NCBI RefSeq assembly: GCF_000582685.1
Contig: NZ_KK073768.1
Coordinates: forward strand, 4,862,801-4,926,800
Direction: 5' to 3'
Length of the DNA: 64,000 nucleotides
DNA from: [Scytonema hofmanni] UTEX 2349
GTDB lineage: Bacteria; Cyanobacteriota; Cyanobacteriia; Cyanobacteriales; Nostocaceae
Shown: piece by piece, positions 24,837 through 32,423 of the stretch
Layout: every line of letters starts with the position of its first letter
How positions within the stretch are numbered: the first letter of the stretch is position 1
The notes under the pieces: model-generated
Seen by the model: the letters and a program-made list of their open reading frames with translations, nothing else
Database searches by the model: none
Told to the model about the DNA's origin: nothing
Made by a program: the position numbers and the translations under genes

Positions 24837-26243
24837 ATGGATTATTTTTCAACAGGAAAGATAGCTTATCCCAAACTAACTCTTTATGCCTTTCATCTGA
24901 AGCATAGCCTGTCACAAAAACCTAAAATCCCTGTAAAAAATGCTAACGATTTATGGTTAAAATGCCAGCAGCTTGGTAAACAACTTGGTATTCCTAAACT
25001 AGAAACTTTACCTGAACTGATTGAAAAAGCAAATAATAAAAAAACTAGTATCACTGGAGAAATACTTCCCGAACGTTTCTTAAAATTTACCGCCATCCAA
25101 CATCAACCAAATCTACACTTAAGCGGTGAAGCTAATCCCTTAGAAATTCACGATACCTACGCCCTTGATTTAACTCTACGTTATCCTTATTCAGAAGTAA
25201 AACTTGCTGATTTAAGAGGGCTAAATCTAGATGATTGCTTACTGTCTAAAAATATCAAAGCTTCTCTAGGACAAACCCTAGTATTTTTTGCTCAACCTGT
25301 AGGAAAAATACATGATGAACAAGCATTCGCTGATGCTTGTGTCAAAGCATTACTATCAGAAGAAATTTCGCAAAAACTAAATATTTATTGTCAGCATCAA
25401 GGGCAATTATTAGGTAGTCCAATATTTGAATATAACAATGATGCTGATTTTCCTGAAAAACAGTGTCATTTATTAATTTGGTTAAATACCCATGATATTA
25501 CTACAGAATTAGAAAACAAGGGAGAATATTATTATCCTTTAATTGACCTTCTGCTTTGTCGCAGTAAAATTATTTATGCTCGTTCTGAAGCTATATGGTG
25601 TTATGAACAAGCTAAATCAGCTTATTCTGATCTGGAAAAGTATAAGCAAGAATTTAAAGAGCAAAAAAATAACTCTATAGATTCAAAATTTAATAATTTA
25701 AATCAATGGCTTCAGGAAATACCAGAAATTTCTTTTAATTATGTTGATTATTTAAAAGATTTAGAACTGCACAAAACTACAATTCAAACTAATAGTAAAA
25801 ACTATCGTTTATATCTTGAAAAGCTAAATAAAATAGGCATTGGCTCAGATAATTTAGAATTTTTGTCCAACTTCCTAGAACTAGCTGAAGATACCTTAGT
25901 CGAACAAATTAACACAAACTTAGCTTATCTTACCCCCGGTCAAAACCTCTTTGACCAGATGATTGGCACAATTCGCGGCATAGTAGAGTTAGAACAAGCC
26001 AAACGGGATCGCTCTTTAGAACGCACCATCCAAGTACTAGGTATAGCCTTTGGTGGCGGTGCAATAGTTTCTGGTGTTGTCACCCAACACATAGATAAAC
26101 CCTTTGCACCACAGATAAATTTCAAGTACCCAGTTCACCCCTTGGTATCATCTTTACTTTGGAGTGTTTTAGCTACGGCGATCTTTGGTATAGTGGCGTG
26201 GTGGGTTACTAAACCGAAACCAAAGAGAAATAAACAGAAGTAG
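24837..26243 (+). CDS. membrane-anchored hypothetical protein of the TPR-CHAT operon
   Basis: A 468-aa protein. The large N-terminal part (about 1-330) is soluble and alpha/beta, followed by a long helical stretch. Two C-terminal transmembrane helices come next (about residues 410-428, LGIAFGGGAIVSG, and 443-462, LWSVLATAIFGIVAWW), then a basic tail (KPKPKRNKQK). ATG 24837 fits the domain start; the longer in-frame reading runs through the palindrome and is unlikely. Two C-terminal helices behind a soluble domain are common in membrane-acting defence effectors and could be the output of the adjacent protease. I do not recognise a family. Confidence 0.72.
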   Translation: MDYFSTGKIAYPKLTLYAFHLKHSLSQKPKIPVKNANDLWLKCQQLGKQLGIPKLETLPELIEKANNKKTSITGEILPERFLKFTAIQHQPNLHLSGEANPLEIHDTYALDLTLRYPYSEVKLADLRGLNLDDCLLSKNIKASLGQTLVFFAQPVGKIHDEQAFADACVKALLSEEISQKLNIYCQHQGQLLGSPIFEYNNDADFPEKQCHLLIWLNTHDITTELENKGEYYYPLIDLLLCRSKIIYARSEAIWCYEQAKSAYSDLEKYKQEFKEQKNNSIDSKFNNLNQWLQEIPEISFNYVDYLKDLELHKTTIQTNSKNYRLYLEKLNKIGIGSDNLEFLSNFLELAEDTLVEQINTNLAYLTPGQNLFDQMIGTIRGIVELEQAKRDRSLERTIQVLGIAFGGGAIVSGVVTQHIDKPFAPQINFKYPVHPLVSSLLWSVLATAIFGIVAWWVTKPKPKRNKQK

Positions 26244-26377
26244 GCATTAGAGCAAGTTATCCGACTCACGCCACATCAATAGTAGGAATAATCTTGCCAT
26301 GCGATCGCACAAATTTTTTGGACAACCAGATCAATTCAGGGACTTAGTTAATTTCACACCTTTTTCTGGTTTTATCA

Positions 26378-26881
26378 TCAAACCTTCTGTAGCTTTGCCA
26401 TTTCTGCAAACGGCATCCTACATCTGTGACAGCACCCATCCTCCCACAGCGCAGGCATTTTAAAAGGTGCTTGACAGTTTGGACACTTTGCTAAAATCTT
26501 GAGTTGATGGCGATCGCACTTCCACACCGACTTGTACTGCCATTCAATTCGGTGACAAGGCGACTCGGCATAACAAGCCCCACACAAGCGAATTGGCTCA
26601 TGCTGCATTCCCACTCCAGCAGGCGGTAACATCTGGGCTAACCTTTGAGCATCCACTTCTACTACAGATGCGATCGCTTCCAATTCTTGCTGACTAGGGC
26701 GAGGATTAAAATGAAATCTTTCCCAACGTGCCACTATAGCACCAATTCCTGCCAAAGTACCCAATCCACTTGCGGATAAATGGTTGGCACGTCTGAACCT
26801 GCCAAGAAAGTGGCTCAGGCTTTCCCCTTCATAGGGTTTAATCAAGAATAGCCAAGGTTTAACATCTGGTGCTTCTATCAT
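26378..26881 (-). CDS. tniQ: TniQ, target-site adaptor of the CAST
   Basis: A 167-aa short TniQ of the type V-K kind, half the size of TnsD-like proteins. An N-terminal helical TniQ domain (PYEGESLSHFLGRFRRANHL) is followed by two zinc-finger groups: C-x2-C-x5-C with a further Cys, and CPNC plus CCHRC near the C-terminus. It caps the TnsC filament and connects it to Cas12k at the target. The start overlaps the tnsC stop by 4 bp, so tnsB, tnsC and tniQ form one operon. The sequence matches ShTniQ from memory. Confidence 0.96.
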   Translation of the reverse strand: MIEAPDVKPWLFLIKPYEGESLSHFLGRFRRANHLSASGLGTLAGIGAIVARWERFHFNPRPSQQELEAIASVVEVDAQRLAQMLPPAGVGMQHEPIRLCGACYAESPCHRIEWQYKSVWKCDRHQLKILAKCPNCQAPFKMPALWEDGCCHRCRMPFAEMAKLQKV

Positions 26882-27708
26882 TTGTACTCCTTAGCTACTT
26901 CCTGTAAAACAGCCTTGTCAATCTTCTTCAATCCTCTTGATAAGGAACGAATTGCAGCTTCCCTAAGAATCTCATCAAGGCGACCAATGTAGCCTTCAGT
27001 TGCTGACGTGAGAATCCGTAGCATCTCCTTGCTCTTTAGATTAGAAGATACTGGCAGTTTCAAAACCATTTGTTCCCACATTTCTACGGTGTTCTTAAAA
27101 TCCTCTCCCGACAATTTACCAAAGCGAAGATGCGCCCGAAAGCGTTCGAGAACCTGCTCATCCCGCTTAATTACCGCATCCAAACGGTCTGTTCCTACCA
27201 GTACCACAGCAATTCCTAAATCTTCGGCAATATCTCGCACATCAGCAAAAGTTTCAGGCTTGAGACGGTCAGCTTCATCAATAATTAGCATCTCTACGCC
27301 ACAACCCTTGAGTACTTCTATCGTCCTATCTCGAAAATCAGATACAGTCCCTTTTGTTACCCGATACTTGAGGTACTCAGTAATCTTTTTAAACAAATCC
27401 TTGGGGCCACATTTTTGGTGAGGTCGAATATAAACGACAGGCACAGTTGGAGGTCGTCCAGCTTCCTGCTGAGGTTTGTGCCTGTATCTGTAGGCATCAC
27501 AAGCAACTGTCTTGCCAGTTCTCGATTCCCCAACTACTCGGCAAGATTTTCTTGCCTTGCGCTTGCCATCTAACCAATCATGGAGAGTTTTTACCTGCTG
27601 TAAAGGCACAATGCTCTTACCCTTGAGACGAGCAATTTCAGCTTGTAACCACTCATCATCCGGTTTTACCCCACCCAACTGCTTGGCGATCGCCTGAGCT
27701 TCTGTCAT
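26878..27708 (-). CDS. tnsC: TnsC, AAA+ transposition regulator of the CAST
   Basis: This 276-aa AAA+ ATPase has Walker A GESRTGKT (60-67), Walker B MLIIDEAD (Asp144, Glu145) and a sensor motif near VLVGTDRL. Type V-K TnsC forms helical filaments on DNA that link Cas12k and TniQ to TnsB. It is shorter than Tn7 TnsC, as expected where TnsA is absent. It lies 3 bp after the tnsB stop and overlaps tniQ by 4 bp. Confidence 0.97.
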   Translation of the reverse strand: MTEAQAIAKQLGGVKPDDEWLQAEIARLKGKSIVPLQQVKTLHDWLDGKRKARKSCRVVGESRTGKTVACDAYRYRHKPQQEAGRPPTVPVVYIRPHQKCGPKDLFKKITEYLKYRVTKGTVSDFRDRTIEVLKGCGVEMLIIDEADRLKPETFADVRDIAEDLGIAVVLVGTDRLDAVIKRDEQVLERFRAHLRFGKLSGEDFKNTVEMWEQMVLKLPVSSNLKSKEMLRILTSATEGYIGRLDEILREAAIRSLSRGLKKIDKAVLQEVAKEYK

Positions 27709-27711
27709 TGT

Positions 27712-29466
27712 TTAAAACCCATATTCTTCACGAAGTTGTTCATAGTCCCACACCTCAATGTCTTCGTATTGAGAGTGAACCGTTTCTGTAGATTCCACTT
27801 CATCTGGTTCAACTATTTGAGAAGGCAAGGATTCTCTATTACTTTCATCAACAGCAGCAGATCGCAAAACAGTCTGTTCCAATTTTTGACGCTCCTTACG
27901 GCTTTTCTTGGTAGCGACAAGAGCATCGCGGTCAACAACTTCTTGCAATAATGATTGGTTACTGATAGTTTTCCCTGCGGTACGGAGTCTGCGACTTGCT
28001 GCCTCAGCCTCATCTAATGCCAGTTGCTCTGTCTCCAAACCTTGAGCGTGAGCGCGAGTCAGAAATACTTCCTGATTGTTTTCCTGGCGATAAACCAAAA
28101 TTGTTGTAATGTCTCTGGGGTCAAACCTTAAGTTGACAGTTTCTCCGGCATAACCTGCCAAATATTCCCCCCGATACATTAAATTCTGAAACTGCAAACA
28201 ACCACCTCTTTGCACAGTGCGCCGTGACTGCTTCATTAAACAAATATCCAAATCTCGTTCTGGTATTGGTACTGGCACTGTAGGCAATCCTGCTTCCCAA
28301 CGCTCAAAGCGCGTTTGGTCGCCCATCCGCGCATCAATACTTTGGTTGTAACGATCTACGATGTAACGCACAAGTAACTGTTCTAGTTCTCGCAAAGTAA
28401 GTCTTGCGTCCTTCTCTGCATCTTCTGGGCGTTCCTGCACATTAGATCCGGTGTACCCAGGAAGCGTTGAAAATAGTTGGTCATTTAATGTTTTGAAGGG
28501 ACGTTCTACTACTCCACCTTCAGAAGGGCGATCGCGTAAATGACAGACAAATCCCAATTGCGCCCCAATCTGACTCAAGTGGTTAGAGCGAAAGTCTTTA
28601 CCGCCATCAGTATAAAAATGTTCTGGTTTTCCATAGGTTCCCCACTCACAATGCAGTTTGTACTCGGAACCGTAACGCTTTGGTAGAATTGCATGGCGTA
28701 ACGCTAATGCTACTACCCCAGAACTGGGTGCATCAAAGCCCAAGTTGATACCCATAATGCAACGAGAGTAAGTATCAATTACTGTTGTTAGCCAGGGACG
28801 ACTTAAAATTTCACCATGTTGATCTACCAGCAACACATCCACGCGGGTATGGTCACATTGCCAAACATGGTTACTGTAATCAACCGATAAATCTTTTCCT
28901 TCACGGGTTTTAACCGAAAGCGTAGTTCCTCTCCAACCAGGACTGCGGATACTCTTGGCTTTTTGTTGCTTTTCCAAAATGGGTGCTAATACCCGTAACA
29001 CGGTTTTGTAATTGGGCGGCTTAGAGTCTTTTAATTCACGGGCTTTAGCCTCGACTCTGAGAGCAACTTGTTTAGGGGTCATACGTTTACTTCCCTTGTT
29101 ACCCTCCTTGTAGGTTTTGGTAATGAAGTTTTCCCAAAACTCACCAATGCGGTGTTTTCCTTTATCAGCCCTACTTGTTTGAGTGAGTCCGACTAAGCCA
29201 TCTTGTTCCCAGTTTTTCACCAACCTTTGTACCGTTCGCAACGATACATTTAGTTTCTCTGCTGCTTCCCGCAACTTTTGCCCATAAGTTGTGCGATCGC
29301 AGGGTTCCAGTAAACTTTGGATTACCTCTAGCTTTACTTGGGCTTCCTCTGAGAGTTGTGTGGCAATTACATTCTTCTCAAGAGTTGTAGCACTTTCTCC
29401 TAGTAAGCCTTCCATAGGAATTGCCAAGGGATGAACAGCTAAATCAGGATTTTGCTGACTGTTCAT
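27712..29466 (-). CDS. tnsB: TnsB, DDE transposase of the CAST
   Basis: This 584-aa RNase H-fold transposase binds the end repeats and joins 3' ends to the target. Helix-turn-helix DNA-binding domains occupy about residues 35-180. The catalytic triad is Asp205 (WQCDHTRVD), Asp287 (YTDGGKDF) and Glu321 (EGGVVE). A beta-barrel and a C-terminal tail that contacts TnsC (ending YEQLREEYGF) follow. It is the first gene of the tnsB-tnsC-tniQ operon. Its start lies 262 bp from the transposon terminus, and the TnsB sites between may give autoregulation. The sequence matches ShTnsB from memory. Confidence 0.98.
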   Translation of the reverse strand: MNSQQNPDLAVHPLAIPMEGLLGESATTLEKNVIATQLSEEAQVKLEVIQSLLEPCDRTTYGQKLREAAEKLNVSLRTVQRLVKNWEQDGLVGLTQTSRADKGKHRIGEFWENFITKTYKEGNKGSKRMTPKQVALRVEAKARELKDSKPPNYKTVLRVLAPILEKQQKAKSIRSPGWRGTTLSVKTREGKDLSVDYSNHVWQCDHTRVDVLLVDQHGEILSRPWLTTVIDTYSRCIMGINLGFDAPSSGVVALALRHAILPKRYGSEYKLHCEWGTYGKPEHFYTDGGKDFRSNHLSQIGAQLGFVCHLRDRPSEGGVVERPFKTLNDQLFSTLPGYTGSNVQERPEDAEKDARLTLRELEQLLVRYIVDRYNQSIDARMGDQTRFERWEAGLPTVPVPIPERDLDICLMKQSRRTVQRGGCLQFQNLMYRGEYLAGYAGETVNLRFDPRDITTILVYRQENNQEVFLTRAHAQGLETEQLALDEAEAASRRLRTAGKTISNQSLLQEVVDRDALVATKKSRKERQKLEQTVLRSAAVDESNRESLPSQIVEPDEVESTETVHSQYEDIEVWDYEQLREEYGF

Positions 29467-29516
29467 AATATAAAACTTTTTTATAAAAACATATTGTTAT
29501 TCTATCTATATACAAA

Positions 29517-29728
29517 GCGACAGTCAATTTGTCATTATGAAAATACACAAAAGCTTTTTCCTATCTTGCAAAGCGACAGCTAATTTGTCACAATCACGGA
29601 CAACGACATCTATTTTGTCACTGCAAAGAGGTTATGCTAAAACTGCCAAAGCGCTATAATCTATACTGTATAAGGATTTTACTGATGACAATAATTTGTC
29701 ACAACGACATATAATTAGTCACTGTACA
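29517..29728. repeat. transposon end with TnsB-binding repeats (tnsB-proximal end)
   Basis: Copies of a 20-bp unit, (G/A)CGACA-AT-rich-TTGTCAC, lie at 29517-29536, 29573-29592, 29603-29622, 29684-29703 and 29704-29728. The last ends in GTCACTGTACA, the terminus. Five spaced copies here against four closer copies at the other end give the asymmetric ends expected for this family. The sites lie upstream of tnsB and could also control it. Confidence 0.88.
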
Positions 29729-29733
29729 CGTAG
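29729..29733. repeat. target-site duplication CGTAG (far side)
   Basis: This is the second copy of CGTAG, matching 3007-3011. Its last four bases are the first four of the palindromic repeat at 29730-29758, so the element inserted at the edge of that repeat. Confidence 0.95.
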
Positions 29734-29814
29734 AGACGTAGCAATGCTACCTCTCTACAATGGTTTTGGGCAACACATAATAAATGTAAAGACGTTCCGG
29801 CGGAACGTCTCTAC
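29730..29814. repeat. two dispersed palindromic repeats of the GTAGAGACG family
   Basis: The palindrome at 29730-29758 has centre GTAGCAATGCTAC. A second at 29786-29814 has centre GTTCCGGCGGAAC. Both share outer arms GTAGAGACG/CGTCTCTAC, with small changes. Related copies lie at 40161-40186, 40695-40722, 43814-43920, 55350-55378 and 57266-57294. Confidence 0.85.
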
Positions 29815-30342
29815 GAGGGTAGGTAGATTTTTGTTACTGTGTCAAATTATACTTTATATCAAATATAATTACGAGCGATCGCATTTTAAATCTCAAAAAA
29901 CAATAAAAACATCTATCAAGAATTCCTTCATTATTGTTAACAATAAGTAAAGTTAATTTTTATTAAGTTTAGTTTATATTTTTTTGAATACAAAAAAATA
30001 TTTAAGTATTAATACTGCAAGTTACCAGTTGGAACTTGTGCTTGAAGACATTATTGGGTTACGCCCATAGGTCATTTACTTATAGGTGACTGCTTTTATT
30101 TAGTCTTTACATTTTTTGTGATTATTCTCAAAGAATGTTTGTTAATCTCAGGTAAGTAAATTAACACTCTTAGTAAGATTAAGTAGAAAACCTTCCTACC
30201 ATTCAGCTTTGCCACAAACCTGTGCTTGCGATGTTTGTCTTTTAAGCTACAACAGTTATGATATCTAATATTTGATTAAAATTGTCAAACCTCTGTACAA
30301 TTTTAGATTAAATGTATCGAAGTTATCCCTAGTAAAAGTAAA
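29815..30342. other. AT-rich upstream region of the chemotaxis operon
   Basis: About 530 bp without a credible gene. It is very AT-rich up to about 30000, with a short inverted repeat near 30061-30092 (CCCATAGGTCA and TATAGGTGAC). It presumably holds the promoter of the operon that starts at 30343. I could not pick a convincing -35/-10 pair. Confidence 0.5.
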
Positions 30343-31404
30343 ATGAGCACAATTCCTATAGGTAGCTACAAGTTTTCCCAGAAACTACACCCGCTATCTC
30401 TGTTAGCACAACTAACCAGTCGGCGTGCTACAGGGTGCTTACGGATATTTACCGGGACTGTTTCTTGGTCAATCTATCTAGAGGACGGTAAACTTACTTA
30501 CGCCTCTTATTCAGAGAAGTTATTTGATCGGCTAGATAACCACTTACAACAGTTGAGTCAGCAAATTCCGGCTCTCAACAGTGCGACAGCTATGCAGATG
30601 CGGCTGATGTTTGAACCGAAGGGAGAAAATCAGCCAATATCAGATGCAGATTATCAAGCTATTTGCTGGTTAGCCAATCAAGCTCATATCACTTCTTCAC
30701 AAGCAGGAATGCTGATAGAGAACTTGGCTAAAGAAGTACTGGAGTTATTTCTGACCTTAAAAGAAGGAAGTTATGAGTTTAGTGCTGAGAATAGCTTAAA
30801 TCAACTGCCAAAATTCTGTAGCTTGGATTTGCGGTTGTTAGTCGAACATTGTCAAAAGCAATTGAGAAGTCAGCAAAATAGCCAGTTACCACTTCCAGCA
30901 CCAGGAAAAACGCAAGTGGAAAAAGCAACCAGACTGCCGCAATCTCAAATGCAGCTTGGGCAACCATTGCCTCATCAAAGCAATTTTGATAGTCAAGATA
31001 CTAACAATAATAAAATGCAAGGGCAAACTGCTAGCAAACAACTGTATAGAGTTGCCTGCATTGATGATAGCCAAACAGTCTTAAATTCCATCAAGAACTT
31101 TTTGGACGAGAACACGTTTTCAGTTGTTCTGATTAACGATCCGGTGAAAGCATTGATGCAAATACTTCGCAGCAAGCCCGATTTGATATTATTAGATGTG
31201 GAAATGCCGAATTTAGACGGTTATGAGTTATGTTCTTTGTTGCGGAGGCATTCAGCATTCAAAAATACACCTATCATTATGGTGACGGGCAGAACAGGAT
31301 TTATAGATAGAGCCAAGGCAAAGATGGTTAGGGCATCAGGCTATTTAACTAAGCCTTTTACTCAACCAGAATTGCTGAAAATGGTGTTTAAACATATTAG
31401 TTAG
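30343..31404 (+). CDS. PATAN-domain response regulator (PixG/HmpA/PatA type)
   Basis: A 353-aa protein. The N-terminal DUF4388/PATAN domain (about residues 12-170; LTSRRATGCLRIF, SIYLEDGKLTYASY) is followed by a Gln-rich linker. The C-terminal CheY receiver has phospho-acceptor Asp285 (LILLDVEMP) and Lys in LTKPF. Proteins of this layout are the first gene of cyanobacterial chemotaxis-like operons and signal to type IV pili or polarity proteins. It heads an operon with 31482, 31864, 32424 and 35372. Order and domains fit pixG of Synechocystis and hmpA of Nostoc. Confidence 0.9.
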   Translation: MSTIPIGSYKFSQKLHPLSLLAQLTSRRATGCLRIFTGTVSWSIYLEDGKLTYASYSEKLFDRLDNHLQQLSQQIPALNSATAMQMRLMFEPKGENQPISDADYQAICWLANQAHITSSQAGMLIENLAKEVLELFLTLKEGSYEFSAENSLNQLPKFCSLDLRLLVEHCQKQLRSQQNSQLPLPAPGKTQVEKATRLPQSQMQLGQPLPHQSNFDSQDTNNNKMQGQTASKQLYRVACIDDSQTVLNSIKNFLDENTFSVVLINDPVKALMQILRSKPDLILLDVEMPNLDGYELCSLLRRHSAFKNTPIIMVTGRTGFIDRAKAKMVRASGYLTKPFTQPELLKMVFKHIS

Positions 31405-31481
31405 CTGATAATTGAATAAGGAGTAAAAATTAGAAAAAGTAACTTTAATAGTCCCAAATTACTTTTTTAGGAGATTTAGTA

Positions 31482-31859
31482 GTGAGTCTAACTTTGATTG
31501 GCACAATTCTGATTGTTGAAGATTCCCCCAGTGAATTGGAATTAATGAGCCATTATCTGAACGAGAGTGGTTACAACGTGATAAAAGCAAGTGGTGCAAA
31601 AGAAGCTTTAGAAAAAGCTATGTCAGAAGAACCGGACATCATTGTTACCGATGTAGTAATGCCGGGAATGAGCGGGTTTGAATTGTGCCGTTCTCTCAAA
31701 AGAAATCCCGTTACTCAAAAAGTACCGATAGTGATTTGCAGTTCTAAAAATCAGGAAATTGATCGATTGTGGGCAATGAGACAAGGTGCTGATGCCTATG
31801 TAACTAAACCGTATACTCGCGAACAACTTTTGCGAGCGATTAAATCAGTAGCGATTTGA
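31482..31859 (+). CDS. CheY-like single-domain response regulator (PixH/HmpB type)
   Basis: A 125-aa receiver domain with acidic pair Glu-Asp near residue 12, phospho-acceptor Asp57 (IIVTDVVMPGMSG) and Lys in TKPYTREQL. There is no output domain. The start is GTG at 31482 behind AGGAG (about 31469). It probably competes for or drains phosphate from the CheA of the same operon. The gap to the CheW gene is only 4 bp. Confidence 0.92.
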   Translation: MSLTLIGTILIVEDSPSELELMSHYLNESGYNVIKASGAKEALEKAMSEEPDIIVTDVVMPGMSGFELCRSLKRNPVTQKVPIVICSSKNQEIDRLWAMRQGADAYVTKPYTREQLLRAIKSVAI

Positions 31860-31863
31860 ATCA

Positions 31864-32361
31864 ATGAATAGTTCAAAGACTATACTTTCTAGCAAAGAAG
31901 CTCAAAATAACTTAGGAGATGGCTATCTTAGGTTTCAATTAAATCGCCAGACGGCTGCTGTATTATCAATGAAACACACGCAAGAAGCGATTGTTGTTTC
32001 TGTTGAGTCTGTAGCTGCCATGCCCAGTATGCCAGCTTGCGTACTGGGATTGATGAATTGGCGCAGTCGGATAGTTTGGGCAGTTGATTTGTCAAAAATG
32101 CTGAATCTAGAAAGCCTAGATTATAGACTGCGGCAATACAATGTAATAATTATTCGAGTGGAAACAGTGCTTTTAGGTTTAGTGGTGCAAGAAATCACAG
32201 GTACCACCAAATTTACGCCGGATGAAATCCACTCTCCTGTAGGACAAGTAGCATCTAGCTTAGTTCCCTATTTACGTGGATGTTTTGTGCAACACAAAGA
32301 AATCTTGCTGGTACTAGATGCACAGGCAATAGTCCAGTCTTCGGTTCTTCGTAATGATTAG
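31864..32361 (+). CDS. CheW-like adaptor (PixI/HmpC type)
   Basis: This 165-aa CheW domain reads FQLNRQTAAVLSMKHTQEAIVV at its start, then SMPACVLGLMNWRSRIVWAVDL, typical of CheW beta barrels that link receptor and kinase. It is short and complete. It lies between the CheY and MCP genes in the conserved order. Confidence 0.9.
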   Translation: MNSSKTILSSKEAQNNLGDGYLRFQLNRQTAAVLSMKHTQEAIVVSVESVAAMPSMPACVLGLMNWRSRIVWAVDLSKMLNLESLDYRLRQYNVIIIRVETVLLGLVVQEITGTTKFTPDEIHSPVGQVASSLVPYLRGCFVQHKEILLVLDAQAIVQSSVLRND

Positions 32362-32423
32362 GGTGTACTACTAAAAGAACGGATTTTTGGTGTTTAGATA
32401 AACCTATTCAAGCAAATTACTTT

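Larger units (their letters stand above)
3012..29728. mobile_element. type V-K CRISPR-associated transposon (CAST, ShCAST-like), 26,717 bp
   Basis: The boundaries are read directly: TGTACAGTGAC at 3012, its reverse complement GTCACTGTACA ending at 29728, and CGTAG duplicated outside both. The contents from the tRNA side are TnsB sites, homing crRNA unit, CRISPR array, tracrRNA, cas12k, MerR-type repressor, defence-like cargo, tniQ, tnsC and tnsB, then TnsB sites. There is no tnsA, as expected for type V-K, so transposition is expected to be replicative and to give cointegrates as well as simple inserts. No cas1 or cas2 is present, so spacers are not acquired by the element's own genes. All core genes are intact. 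The component proteins match my memory of ShCAST from Scytonema hofmannii. Confidence 0.98.

Noticed and set aside
18013..26243. Type III-E (Craspase) assignment for the TPR-CHAT operon
   Set aside because: No gRAMP/Cas7-11, Csx30, Csx31 or RpoE-like genes are present, and the CRISPR array belongs to type V-K.
3012..29728. Search for tnsA, cas1 and cas2 inside the element
   Set aside because: None was found; their absence is normal for type V-K and is not evidence of decay.
29696..29950. 84-aa frame across the transposon end
   Set aside because: It spans the terminus, the target duplication and two palindromes, so it was created by the insertion.
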